Below are positions 22,330-30,853 of a stretch of DNA of 41,842 nt, piece after piece. A program made the position numbers and the translations under genes. Under the pieces are notes generated by a model that ran no database searches, was not told the DNA's origin, and saw nothing but the letters and a program-made list of their open reading frames with translations. The DNA is from Actinomycetota bacterium (GTDB lineage: Bacteria; Actinomycetota; Acidimicrobiia; Acidimicrobiales; Ilumatobacteraceae). The stretch is taken from positions 1 to 41,842 of the forward strand of contig VERK01000002.1 in the NCBI GenBank assembly GCA_018882725.1, read 5' to 3'. The first letter of the stretch is position 1. Each line of letters opens with the position of its first letter.

Positions 22330-23007
22330 TCAGGACTGTTTGGGCTGGTCAGGGAACATCGAGGCCACGAAGAACCCCATCAGACCGAACCAGGCGGCCG
22401 GGGTCGGCCCGTCGTCACCCAGCACGCCCACGATATTCGAGCCCAGGCTGAGGGCGTTGATGGCCGTGGCCACGGCGACGGGGTCGAGGTCGTCGCGGAA
22501 CATGCCGCGCTGCTGAGCCTTGGTGAGCACGTCGACGAAGGCGCGCTGGCCTCGCACCTGCAGATCACGCATCAGTTCGCGAAGTTCAGGGTCGCGACGG
22601 GTGCTCACGAGCAACTCGAACCTTCGCCACCGGGCGTCCACGTGTTCGGGATCGAATGGGTTGGCCAAGAACGGCGTCAACTGCGCGAGGTAGTCGTCGC
22701 GGCCAGTTGCCGTGTCGAGGGCGGTGTTGATGCCTTCCACGGTCGCTTCGATGGATCGCCGAAGATGTTCGGCCAGTGCCTGCCGAATGAGATCGTCACG
22801 ATCTCGGAAATGCCAGTAGAGCGAGCCGGTTGTGACCCCGACCTCGGAGATGATGTCGTCGAGACGAACCGCGTCGATGCCCTTCTCGAAGATCAAATCG
22901 AGCGTCGCATCGATGAGGGCCATGCGCGAGTCGATGCGCGGCTTCGGCTTGGGTGAACTCGCTTTCGAGCGCGCCGGGCGATGCGCCGGACGTCGTGATG
23001 TCGTCAC
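22330..23007 (-). CDS. TetR-family transcriptional regulator
   Basis: A 225-residue regulator from GTG 23007 (TACAGT 7 nt upstream). A basic 25-residue tail precedes the TetR helix-turn-helix (RMALIDATLDLIFEKGIDAV, then IISEVGVTTGSLYWHFRDRD). The C-terminal ligand domain is of about 150 residues with an AVATAINALSLGSNI helix. The ligand is unknown. It lies upstream of the alanine-rich gene on the same strand, and the palindrome over that promoter could be its target. Confidence 0.9.
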   Translation of the reverse strand: MTTSRRPAHRPARSKASSPKPKPRIDSRMALIDATLDLIFEKGIDAVRLDDIISEVGVTTGSLYWHFRDRDDLIRQALAEHLRRSIEATVEGINTALDTATGRDDYLAQLTPFLANPFDPEHVDARWRRFELLVSTRRDPELRELMRDLQVRGQRAFVDVLTKAQQRGMFRDDLDPVAVATAINALSLGSNIVGVLGDDGPTPAAWFGLMGFFVASMFPDQPKQS

Positions 23008-23014
23008 GCACGAA

Positions 23015-23020
23015 ACTGTA
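23015..23020 (-). promoter_or_regulatory. -10 box TACAGT (leaderless TetR start)
   Basis: Minus-strand TACAGT lies 7 nt before GTG 23007; no Shine-Dalgarno site is seen. Confidence 0.45.
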
Positions 23021-23040
23021 CAGGGCGATTCGAAGTTGGC

Positions 23041-23925
23041 TCAACGGCTGGTACTCACACCCAGAACCTTCAGGAAAGCCTCGTGTGTATGGTCTACCTC
23101 GAGGTCGGTGACGACTTCGATTTTCGACGACCCGTCCAGGGCCCCCCGCACTCGGCCATCCGCCTCGACCGTCACCGCCATCGGCGTGAACGTGAAGAGG
23201 TGGGGGTGGGTCACCGCGAGCAACGTGAGCGGATCGTGGGCCCAACTCCGATCGTTCGGCATCCCGGGACGAAGACTCGACAGCCATTGCCAGAACCGTC
23301 GAGCTTGATCGGCCATCACCTCGCCGAGGGGATGCACGGCCGCGATGCAATCGACATCGGTCTCGTCGACTGCGACGCGCAAAGTTTGGTCGAGTGGTAC
23401 GACCGTGATGGCTGCGCCCGATGTCATCACGATCTCTGTGGCATCGACATCGCAGGCGAAGTTGTGCTCGGGCCAGCCGGCCTGGAACTCGCCGCCCATC
23501 ACGAACAATCGCCGAACATTGCGAGCAAACAACGGGTCGCGTTGGATCGCAGTAGCGATGTTGGTCAAGGGACCGATGGCGAGCACATCGAGAGTTCCGG
23601 GGTCAGTGGCCGCCAGCTCGATCAGCACGTCAACTGCATCTCGGGACGCGTACGACGCATCGTTCATGCCGGGAACACCCTCACCCTCGTGACCACCCCA
23701 CACGACGGCCTTTCCGCTCATGGGTTGCTCGCACCCTCGATACACCGGGACATCGAGACCCAGCGTGGACAGCGCGACCGATGCGAGCCGTGCCCGCAGG
23801 TCGGTGTCGCCGTACACAACCGTGACCGCTTCGAGCTCGACCGTTGGAAGGCCCGGCACCATGGCGAGCGTCCAGAGATCGTCCACATCGGTTCCGATGT
23901 CAGTGTCGATTACGAGACGAGTCAC
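23041..23925 (-). CDS. Inosine-uridine preferring nucleoside hydrolase family protein
   Basis: A 294-residue enzyme that would hydrolyse ribonucleosides to base and ribose. The N-terminal calcium-binding cluster VIDTDIGTDVDDLWTLAM (DTDxGxDxDD) is intact, as are the downstream LAIGPLTNIATAIQ, FVMGGEFQ and HDPLTLLAVTHP segments. GTG 23925 is preferred, with GAGG about eight bases before it; GTG 23943 (REDDT) is a slightly longer alternative. It supplies a salvage function in the same neighbourhood as the TetR regulator, without clear coupling. Confidence 0.92.
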   Translation of the reverse strand: MTRLVIDTDIGTDVDDLWTLAMVPGLPTVELEAVTVVYGDTDLRARLASVALSTLGLDVPVYRGCEQPMSGKAVVWGGHEGEGVPGMNDASYASRDAVDVLIELAATDPGTLDVLAIGPLTNIATAIQRDPLFARNVRRLFVMGGEFQAGWPEHNFACDVDATEIVMTSGAAITVVPLDQTLRVAVDETDVDCIAAVHPLGEVMADQARRFWQWLSSLRPGMPNDRSWAHDPLTLLAVTHPHLFTFTPMAVTVEADGRVRGALDGSSKIEVVTDLEVDHTHEAFLKVLGVSTSR

Positions 23926-23977
23926 CGTGTCATCCTCTCTCACCCACGAGCCCGACCCACGAATCACCGTCTCGGCC

Positions 23978-23983
23978 TACCAT
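23978..23983 (+). promoter_or_regulatory. -10 box TACCAT (leaderless start at 23991)
   Basis: TACCAT lies 7 nt before ATG 23991. No ribosome site is seen. Confidence 0.5.
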
Positions 23984-23990
23984 CACAACC

Positions 23991-24428
23991 ATGCACGACG
24001 CCCCGCGCACCGATCCTTGGTACCGCACACCACTGCGTTTGCTTCTCGGCGCGGCACTCATCGGAGCGGGAGTCGCCCACCTCACCACTCAGCGCACCGA
24101 GTTTCGGGCTCAGGTGCCGAGTTGGGTCCCGCTCGACGAGGACCTCGTGGTGGTGGTCTCCGGAATCGTCGAGATCGCTCTCGGCGCGGCCCTGATCGTT
24201 CTACATCGACATCGCGTCCTGGTTGGCGCGATCGTCGCCGCGTTCTTCGTCGCGATCTTCCCCGGCAACATCGCGCAATGGAGCGAGCGGGTCGACGCAT
24301 TCGGACTCGACACCGACACCGAGCGGTTCGTTCGACTCTTCTTCCAGCCGGTGCTCGTGGTGTGGGCACTCGCCGCCACCGGAGCCTGGCGCGCGTACCG
24401 AGCCAGGCGCCGACCGACGGAGAGCTGA
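23991..24428 (+). CDS. DoxX-like small membrane protein
   Basis: A 145-residue protein from ATG 23991 with four predicted transmembrane helices. The layout follows the DoxX/MauE type: LRLLLGAALIGAGVAHLTTQ, then a polar segment ending FRAQVPSWVPLDEDLVVVVS, GIVEIALGAALIVL, and the conserved FFVAIFPGNIAQWSERVDAF with PGN. The C-terminus is basic. Such proteins are often linked to thiol or quinone chemistry; the role here is unknown. Open frame continues upstream but over the divergent nucleoside hydrolase. Confidence 0.82.
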   Translation: MHDAPRTDPWYRTPLRLLLGAALIGAGVAHLTTQRTEFRAQVPSWVPLDEDLVVVVSGIVEIALGAALIVLHRHRVLVGAIVAAFFVAIFPGNIAQWSERVDAFGLDTDTERFVRLFFQPVLVVWALAATGAWRAYRARRRPTES

Positions 24429-24437
24429 ACGGTCCGA

Positions 24438-24481
24438 AATTGAAGTGAGGGCCGACCTTGCGGTCGGCCCTCACTTCAATT
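24438..24481. terminator. Perfect 20-bp hairpin (first copy)
   Basis: Arms 24438-24457 and 24462-24481, loop TTGC. The stem begins AATTGAAGTGAGGGCCGACC. It lies 10 bp after the DoxX-like stop and can act in both directions; no long T-tract follows on the plus strand. Confidence 0.8.
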
Positions 24482-24536
24482 GGTGGCGGGGAGGGGAACC
24501 GTCGCTTCGCTCCTCCCAAATCTCGTGCCCGTCCGA

Positions 24537-24579
24537 AATTGAAGTGAGGGCCGACCTTGCGGTCGGCCCTCACTTCAAT

Positions 24580-24580
<1 letters not shown>
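24537..24580 (-). terminator. Perfect 20-bp hairpin directly after tRNA-fMet (second copy)
   Basis: Arms 24537-24556 and 24561-24580, loop of four. The stem touches the encoded CCA end of the tRNA on the minus strand and would terminate the tRNA transcript or set its 3' processing. Confidence 0.8.
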
Positions 24581-24656
<76 letters not shown>

Positions 24657-24704
24657 TTGACCTCATCAGCCTAGGGGTCGGTTGGGTCGGCTCCAACGCC
24701 CCGA

Positions 24705-25430
24705 TCAGGACATGTCTCCGCGCTCGCGCGGAATCAGCCAATCGAGGACCTCGAGCAACTTCTCGCTCAACCGTTTGGCCGCCATCGACAAGTTGGCGTT
24801 GAACTGATCGGCAGTGGCCGTCGGATGGTCGACCAGGTCGGTGATCGCCTTGAGTGCCATGAACGGAACCGACATCTGCTCGCACACGTAGGCAACGGCC
24901 GCCGCTTCCATGTCTTTCACCGCGGCGCCTGATGCGGAGATCATCAGACGATCGTCGTCGTTCTCGTCGAGTGAATTACTGGTGGTGACGATGCCCGTCT
25001 TCAAGCCGAGCGTCGCCGCCATCTGCCGAGCGGGCAACACCGGGTACGCACCGATTCCGTATTCACGAAAACCTTCGAGTGCGATGCGCCGGTCGTGATG
25101 CACGACGCAGCCATCGCTCACGTACACATCACCAATCGCGCCGCCGGCACGTTCCCATCCCCCGGCGGTCCCGGCCGAGATCACCACGTCAGGTCGAAAT
25201 CGATCGATGGCCACATAGGTGCTCAACGCAGCCGGCTCGGTTCCGATCGAGTCGACACCGAAGCGGCGGTCACGCCCGTTCAACGCAATGAGAATCTCCG
25301 ACCGGTGCCGCGTGGCCGTGAACCAACGCACGACCAACGGCGCCACACCAGTGGCCGCTTCGGCCGAGAGCGCCGTGAGTACCGGGGAAGCCTCGGCACT
25401 CATGGCCATCACGACCGCGATGCGCTTCAT
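24705..25430 (-). CDS. 5'-methylthioadenosine/S-adenosylhomocysteine nucleosidase-like protein
   Basis: A 241-residue protein of the nucleoside phosphorylase (PNP_UDP_1) superfamily from ATG 25430. The start MKRIAVVMAMSAEASPVLTA matches the MTAN beginning, with the MxMxxE segment. VVISAGTAGGW is the phosphate/ribose loop region, and VKDMEAAAVAYVCEQ has the ME pair that binds ribose, followed by ALKAITDLVDH with the catalytic Asp. It cleaves MTA/SAH to adenine and a thio-ribose, recycling methyl-transfer by-products. TACGAT is 6 nt before the ATG. Confidence 0.9.
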   Translation of the reverse strand: MKRIAVVMAMSAEASPVLTALSAEAATGVAPLVVRWFTATRHRSEILIALNGRDRRFGVDSIGTEPAALSTYVAIDRFRPDVVISAGTAGGWERAGGAIGDVYVSDGCVVHHDRRIALEGFREYGIGAYPVLPARQMAATLGLKTGIVTTSNSLDENDDDRLMISASGAAVKDMEAAAVAYVCEQMSVPFMALKAITDLVDHPTATADQFNANLSMAAKRLSEKLLEVLDWLIPRERGDMS

Positions 25431-25436
25431 GCACGA

Positions 25437-25442
25437 ATCGTA
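25437..25442 (-). promoter_or_regulatory. -10 box TACGAT (leaderless MTAN start)
   Basis: Minus-strand TACGAT, 6 nt before ATG 25430; no ribosome site. Confidence 0.5.
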
Positions 25443-25470
25443 GAGCCCCGGTCGAGGTGTGAACGGCGAC

Positions 25471-25476
25471 TACCTT
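25471..25476 (+). promoter_or_regulatory. -10 box TACCTT (leaderless start at 25485)
   Basis: TACCTT lies 8 nt before GTG 25485; no ribosome site. Confidence 0.45.
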
Positions 25477-25484
25477 TCATACCA

Positions 25485-25898
25485 GTGGGACTCTTCGGAC
25501 GTTCAAAGAAAGCCAGGCAGGCCGAACTCGATTCGATGCGAGCACAGATCGCTGCCATCAGCGATCAGGTGCAATCGCTGGTTCACAGTGAAACGTCACA
25601 GCGCGAACAACTCGAGGCGCTCCTCGTTCGCCTCAACGGGCTCGATGCGCGCATCGTCCAAGTGGGACACGAGGTCACCCACCAACTCGGCGAGTTGTCG
25701 GGCGACATCGACACGCTCTCGGCACGCTCGAACCAACTGGCTTCCGACGTGGGCGAGCTCACCGCGCTTCCGCAGGTGGTCGACGGTGTGAAGAGCGATC
25801 AGGCCCGGCTCGCCAACGAGCAAGCCCGCTACGAGATCGCCTTCCGCCAAGATCTGGCCGAGATCGTCGAGATGCTCACCAAGCGCCGTTCGGCCTGA
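25485..25898 (+). CDS. Small coiled-coil protein
   Basis: A 137-residue protein from GTG 25485 starting MGLFGRSKKARQAELDSMRA. Almost all of the rest is heptad-repeat coiled coil (IAAISDQVQSLVHSETSQRE; LGELSGDIDTLSARSNQLAS), with no membrane helix or signal. The basic N-terminal patch after a GLFG start may bind membrane or partner. It is divergent from the MTAN gene and converges with the UPF0182 gene at a 6-bp distance. Function unknown. Confidence 0.75.
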   Translation: MGLFGRSKKARQAELDSMRAQIAAISDQVQSLVHSETSQREQLEALLVRLNGLDARIVQVGHEVTHQLGELSGDIDTLSARSNQLASDVGELTALPQVVDGVKSDQARLANEQARYEIAFRQDLAEIVEMLTKRRSA

Positions 25899-25904
25899 CG
25901 AACC

Positions 25905-28868
25905 TCACGCACCCAGCAGAGTGAGAGCCCGCGAGATTCGCTGCTGCGCCTCGCCAACCTTCTCTTGGTAGAGGCCGAGATCACCATCGCGCAGAGCCTC
26001 GTCGGCCTCGTCGAACAGAGCCTCGGCTTCTTCGAGCAACACGACCGGATCGTCCGATGTCACTCCCGGCGTGGTCGGAGTTGTGGAACCACCAGTTGAG
26101 CCCCCTGATGTGGAGCCCGACGTGGAACCAGACGTGTCGGTTCCGGTATCGGCACCGTCGTCGGCCTGACCCGAACCGTCGTCGAACACTTCACCAAGAT
26201 CGACATCGGCCTGCGGGAACAAACGGTTGATCGCATCCGACAAGGTGTCGCCGATCACCGAGCGACCGTCGTACCAAGCCAGCACTCGACGCACGAACAC
26301 CTGCTTCGAACCCGGATCGTCGGGGCGCACATAAAGCGGGCGTACCCACACCAAGCCGTCACCCACTGGGAAGAACTGCAACTGACCAAACACCACACGA
26401 GAACCACGCTGGTCGAGCAAGGTGATCACCGGAGCAATTTCGGTGTCGCTCTGCAATTCGGCGGCCACCGTGGCCGGCCCTTCCGGCAACGACCCGTCGA
26501 TGCGGTACACCGTGAGTTGACCGTACGTCTCGGGTTCGCTCGACACGACCATCACCGCGCGGAGTTCCTTACGGGCGTCATCGGACGAGAACGGAACGAA
26601 CGGGCGCAACAACGAGAACTGCGAGCTGTCGCGATCGGGTGCGTGGAAGAACGTGTAATACGGCTCGAAGCGGCTCACGTTGGCGTCAGCCACGTCACCG
26701 GTATTGGCCTGGCTGGCCTCGTCCACCAGTGCGACTCCGGCTGCGGCGTTCGACACCTCAGGTTCACGCGGGGCGGCCTGGGCCACACTCCACGCCGCGT
26801 CGCGGTTGAAGAACTGATCGGCATCGGCGAACTGATAACGGCCGTACAGGTTGGTCTGAACACGGAACAGATCTTCGGGGTAGCGGAAGTGCTGACGCAG
26901 TTGGTCGGGCACCTGATCGCCAGCGGTGAACAGACTCGGATACGCCTTCGACCACGCGCGGATGATCGGGTCGGTCGGATCGATCACGTAGAGCGTGACG
27001 TCGCCCGAGTACGCATCGATCACGGCCTTCACGCTGTTGCGGACGTAATTGAAGTTGTGATTGAGGCCCGATCCAGGTGTGAGTTGATCGGTGTTGGCCT
27101 TCTGCGCGTACGGGTAACGCGAGGTGGTGGTGAACGCATCGATGACCCACTTGACGTCGCCGTCGACGACCACCGGGTAGGGGTCGGCGTCGAGATGCAA
27201 GAAAGGCGCCAATTTCGTGACTCGATCGCGCACGTCACGCACGTGGAGCAGACGCGAATCGCTCTTGATCAAGCTCGAGCCGAACAAGTTGAACTCGCCG
27301 AAGTGCACAGCCATCGCGACGCGGCGAAGCGAGGAGTTGAGTCGAATGCCACCATCACCGGCGTACTCTTCGGGCTCGGTACCCGGACAGGCCTGCTCGA
27401 CCTGATCGGTGTTGACGATCGCATAGCCCGGCTGCTGAGTACCCACGTACAACTGCGGACGATCGACGTCGATCGGCGCGTAAATGGGGCGGCCATCACT
27501 CGTGATGCGACTGGCCGAAGCGGCCACCACACCGCAACCATGGGTGTAGATGAGATGGCGCGACACCCACGTCTTGTTGGGGATTCCGGCCGAGTTCAGT
27601 TCGCGCGCCGCCACGAGCGTCTGCTGCACGCGACCGTCGATCTCGTAACGGTCGACATCGAGGTCGTTGATCGAATAGAACGCCAGCTGACCTTCGTCGA
27701 GCGAGAAGCGGTCGCGCATCTCGGTCACGTCGAGCAAACGGGCATCGGCCAGGGCGGCCGAATCGTTGACCACTTCCTCGGTCGATACGTCGCCGAGCGA
27801 GACGGCTACGGTCTGCACCTTGTCGAGACCCATCGCTACCTGGGTGGCGTCGATGTTCCGCTCGATGTAGGGCCGTTCACGAGTGGTGACGTTCGGCTGC
27901 ACCACGAAGCGCTGAATGACGGCTGGGTACACCGCGCCAGCGATCACGGCCACCAACGCCCACAACGCCATCGACAACAGCGGAAGTCGCCATCCGCCCC
28001 AGCGCAAGCCGGCGAGGAACAACGCCGCCACGAGAAGGCTCACGAGAATCAGCAAGTTGATGGCCGGCAGTTGTGCCTTCACATCGGTGTAGGTGGCTCC
28101 CTGCACCACTCCACGCGTGGAAACGGTGAGTTCGAAGCGCTGCAGCCAGTAGTCGACCGCCTTGATGGCGGCGAGCAACGCGAACATCACGCTGAGTTGA
28201 ATGCGAGCACCACGGGCGACTCGTTCGCCCGGCGTCTGAACGCGAATCGAACCATTCAAGAAGTGGAGGATCGCCGAGAGAATCACCACGAACACGAGGG
28301 CCGCGAAGGCCCAGTCGATCACGTACGTGAGGAACGGCAGGCGGAACACGTAGAACCCGACATCGACGCCGAACTGCGGATCGTCGGTGCCGAAACTCTG
28401 CGAGTTACGGAAGAGCAACCACGACTGCCACTGGCTGGTGGCCGGCAGACCCACCAACAAACCGAACACGATCGACACCGCGAAGCGCAGCAAACGCGAA
28501 CGACGTCCGATGATCTGGCGGTACCGCTCGACGACTTCTCGCTCAGGCCCAGTGGGCAAATCTTTGGGGGCGAGTCGCTCAGCCAGCGTCAGGCTGAACA
28601 GACAGACGACGGCGAACGCGGCGCTGAACATCGCACCGAGCAGAACCTTCGCCCACAGCGAATCCCAGAACACGCTGCTCTGGTCGACCGAGTCGAACCA
28701 CAGCGCGTCAACATAGAAACTGGCCAGTTGTCGTGCCGAGAGCACGAGCAACAACAGGATCGCCGCAACGACGATGAGGATGATCCGCCCGCGCGACACC
28801 CAACGGGGTCGGCCGGTCGACGACGACCGGCGGCGCGGACCACGGGGAAGGTCCGAGGGGATGCGCAC
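25905..28868 (-). CDS. UPF0182 family large membrane protein
   Basis: A 987-residue protein from GTG 28868. The N-terminal basic region is followed by about seven transmembrane helices within residues 28-330 (RIILIVVAAILLLLVLSARQ; LASFYVDALWFDSVDQSSVF), then a 550-residue extracytoplasmic domain with the family's conserved FNYVRNSVKAVIDAYSGDVT and FRYPEDLFRVQTNLYGRYQF. After about residue 900 a Gly/Ser/Thr linker (GSTSGSTSGGSTGGSTTPTT) leads to a short helical C-terminus. The family is common in Actinobacteria and Cyanobacteria, and its function is not established. The stop codon of the upstream DivIVA gene forms the first half of its TAGCCT box. Confidence 0.92.
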   Translation of the reverse strand: MRIPSDLPRGPRRRSSSTGRPRWVSRGRIILIVVAAILLLLVLSARQLASFYVDALWFDSVDQSSVFWDSLWAKVLLGAMFSAAFAVVCLFSLTLAERLAPKDLPTGPEREVVERYRQIIGRRSRLLRFAVSIVFGLLVGLPATSQWQSWLLFRNSQSFGTDDPQFGVDVGFYVFRLPFLTYVIDWAFAALVFVVILSAILHFLNGSIRVQTPGERVARGARIQLSVMFALLAAIKAVDYWLQRFELTVSTRGVVQGATYTDVKAQLPAINLLILVSLLVAALFLAGLRWGGWRLPLLSMALWALVAVIAGAVYPAVIQRFVVQPNVTTRERPYIERNIDATQVAMGLDKVQTVAVSLGDVSTEEVVNDSAALADARLLDVTEMRDRFSLDEGQLAFYSINDLDVDRYEIDGRVQQTLVAARELNSAGIPNKTWVSRHLIYTHGCGVVAASASRITSDGRPIYAPIDVDRPQLYVGTQQPGYAIVNTDQVEQACPGTEPEEYAGDGGIRLNSSLRRVAMAVHFGEFNLFGSSLIKSDSRLLHVRDVRDRVTKLAPFLHLDADPYPVVVDGDVKWVIDAFTTTSRYPYAQKANTDQLTPGSGLNHNFNYVRNSVKAVIDAYSGDVTLYVIDPTDPIIRAWSKAYPSLFTAGDQVPDQLRQHFRYPEDLFRVQTNLYGRYQFADADQFFNRDAAWSVAQAAPREPEVSNAAAGVALVDEASQANTGDVADANVSRFEPYYTFFHAPDRDSSQFSLLRPFVPFSSDDARKELRAVMVVSSEPETYGQLTVYRIDGSLPEGPATVAAELQSDTEIAPVITLLDQRGSRVVFGQLQFFPVGDGLVWVRPLYVRPDDPGSKQVFVRRVLAWYDGRSVIGDTLSDAINRLFPQADVDLGEVFDDGSGQADDGADTGTDTSGSTSGSTSGGSTGGSTTPTTPGVTSDDPVVLLEEAEALFDEADEALRDGDLGLYQEKVGEAQQRISRALTLLGA

Positions 28869-28874
28869 ACGCGC

Positions 28875-28880
28875 AGGCTA
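28875..28880 (-). promoter_or_regulatory. -10 box TAGCCT overlapping the upstream stop codon
   Basis: Minus-strand TAGCCT lies 6 nt before GTG 28868, and its TAG is the stop codon of the DivIVA-domain gene. Confidence 0.4.
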
Positions 28881-30794
28881 GTTGCGCACAGGAACAAGTG
28901 CACAGCGGCAGCCCGCATGTGCTGGTGCGTGAGTGTGACCTGTGGGGAACGCATCGCCTCCACAGATTGCACCCGCCAACGAATTGTCTTCTGCATCAGG
29001 GCAACCCGGTCCAGCCGGATCGAACTTCCAACATACGTTCATGTCGGGAGTGAGTGCCGACAACGCGCCGCGCCCGAAAGCGGTGTACGCGATGTCGTCG
29101 ATGTGCTCGTCGACGATCTGGTTCTTCCATTCGCGATACACCGAACGCACGAGCGATGACAGTTCGGCGTTGCTCCCACCGGCCTGTGAGATCGAACGGC
29201 TCAGTCGTTCGCGCAACGGTTCGACGAAGGCGGTGATGATCGCCTCGTCGACGGCCTTCAATTGCGGAGCCACCATCTCGGCCAAAGCCTTGTCGGACGG
29301 GACCGACCCGCTCGTGTGGATCGAGCGCGCACCCGCAATGGCGGCCGACTTCACGGACGCCGACAACGCCGAGCAGAACCGCTTGGTGTGATCGGACTTG
29401 GGCCCGACGATCGCGTCGAGTGTCTTGACGACAGCGCGACCACGGAGAATGTCGAGTACTTCGTTCTGCTCATCGGCCAGAACTCGCTTGATCTTGCGAC
29501 CCATCGTCAACACGAGCGGCACCAAGATTTCGTCGCGCGATTCGAACGTGGTGACCGAATCAGCCAGATCATCGAGCTTGGGCGACGGGGTCACCGCCTT
29601 CGGAGTCGACTTCGGAGCTTCCTCCACGGCTTCCATCGGAGCCGACGCGCCTGACTTGCTGTTGGCCTCCTTGGCCACCGACTCGGCGCTGGCGCGACGC
29701 AACTTGGCGAAGATGTCATCGACCGGAACGGCCGGACGGGCCGCCGACTTCACCGGTTCGGAGTGGGCCGGTTCGGCCGGAGTGGGTTCGGTCTTGCCGA
29801 ACAACTGAACGACGTTCGACGGCTTGGGGGTCTCGACGACGGGCTCGACCACCGGCGCGGGCGTTTCCACGGCAACGGTTTCCTCGACTGTGTCGACCTC
29901 TTCGACTACCGGTGCGTCGACGACCACCGAGTGCACTTCTTCCATCTCGGCGACAGTCAACGAGGCCGTGGGGTTGTCGATACTCGGGTGACGCACCACG
30001 ACGTGCTCGTGCACTTGCGTGTCGGCATCGTCGCGATCCTGGTCGTAGAACTGCGTCGGCATCGGACGACGCATCGACTCATGCATCTCGTCGGCCTGCA
30101 CCACGATCGGAACCGGTCCGGTGGTGTTGGCCAGATTCACGAACTCCGACGGCTCGTCACCCGCGTCAGCAAGGTCGCGCAACACGTCGTCGGTCGCGAT
30201 CCGTGCGCGCTCGAACGACTGCACCAAACGGTCGCGACCGTGAATGAGGTCTTCGATCTGTTCGCGGGCGAGTTCGCGTCGGCGGGCCACATCGGCCAGC
30301 ACGCGCTCGCGGTACGCACGCGCTTCTTCCACCATGTCTCGGCCTTGCTGCTTGGCCATGAGGATTTCGGCCTCGGCATCGGAGGCGGCGTCCTGTCGGC
30401 GGCGGGCCGCTTCGAGTTCGGCTTCTTCGCGAATACGGGCGGCGTCTTCGGTGGCGTCACGGAGCAGGCGCTGGGCGGTTTCTTCGGCCCGGGCCCGGAT
30501 CTTGCCGGCGGCTTCGCGGGCGGCCTGGATGATGCGGGCGGTCTCTTCGCCCAGCATTTCGGTGATCGCGTCGTCGTCGAGCTCGGCCGGGATGAACGGC
30601 GAGCCCTCCGGACGGTTGGCCACTTCCCGCTCGAGGAATCGCTCGCGCTCCTGGAGGCGCGACAACTCGGCAGCGACCATGCGCAGGAAGTCGCGGACCT
30701 CGGTTGGGTCGAATCCGCGGCGACTGGTCGGGAACGAGGCCCCGGCAACGGCGGCCGGGGACGACGGATCAGGACGCGAAAATGAAATAGCCAC
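28878..30794 (-). CDS. DivIVA-domain coiled-coil protein with phage Mu F-like C-terminal motif
   Basis: A 638-residue protein from GTG 30794 (TACCCT 6 nt before). Residues about 20-50 (SFPTSRRGFDPTEVRDFLRM) form a DivIVA/GpsB membrane-curvature domain. Residues about 75-220 are a long coiled coil, 220-400 a Pro/Val/Glu-rich linker, and 410-570 an all-helical segment. The last 52 residues carry C588, C598, C611, H620, H622, H626, C629 and C631 in CWKFDPAGPGCPD...AFPTGHTHAPAHAGCRCALV. That pattern matches the end of phage head-morphogenesis (Mu F / SPP1 gp7) proteins, where cysteines and histidines bind metal. It may position cell-wall growth or polar factors. The phage-like end is an unusual fusion. 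Confidence 0.82.
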   Translation of the reverse strand: MAISFSRPDPSSPAAVAGASFPTSRRGFDPTEVRDFLRMVAAELSRLQERERFLEREVANRPEGSPFIPAELDDDAITEMLGEETARIIQAAREAAGKIRARAEETAQRLLRDATEDAARIREEAELEAARRRQDAASDAEAEILMAKQQGRDMVEEARAYRERVLADVARRRELAREQIEDLIHGRDRLVQSFERARIATDDVLRDLADAGDEPSEFVNLANTTGPVPIVVQADEMHESMRRPMPTQFYDQDRDDADTQVHEHVVVRHPSIDNPTASLTVAEMEEVHSVVVDAPVVEEVDTVEETVAVETPAPVVEPVVETPKPSNVVQLFGKTEPTPAEPAHSEPVKSAARPAVPVDDIFAKLRRASAESVAKEANSKSGASAPMEAVEEAPKSTPKAVTPSPKLDDLADSVTTFESRDEILVPLVLTMGRKIKRVLADEQNEVLDILRGRAVVKTLDAIVGPKSDHTKRFCSALSASVKSAAIAGARSIHTSGSVPSDKALAEMVAPQLKAVDEAIITAFVEPLRERLSRSISQAGGSNAELSSLVRSVYREWKNQIVDEHIDDIAYTAFGRGALSALTPDMNVCWKFDPAGPGCPDAEDNSLAGAICGGDAFPTGHTHAPAHAGCRCALVPVRN

Positions 30795-30800
30795 AGATCA

Positions 30801-30806
30801 AGGGTA
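30801..30806 (-). promoter_or_regulatory. -10 box TACCCT (leaderless DivIVA start)
   Basis: Minus-strand TACCCT lies 6 nt before GTG 30794; no ribosome site. Confidence 0.5.
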
Positions 30807-30853
30807 CGGAATACCTGTGGACAAGGGGTGGCAATCGCCGAATCGTCCCAGCG

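Noticed and set aside
26517..29159. An 880-codon plus-strand frame
   Set aside because: It is antisense to the UPF0182 and DivIVA genes, which have clear homologues; its length only reflects high GC and His/Arg-rich composition.
29763..30785. A 340-codon plus-strand frame rich in Gly, His and Phe
   Set aside because: It is the complement of the DivIVA coiled coil, with no domain of its own.
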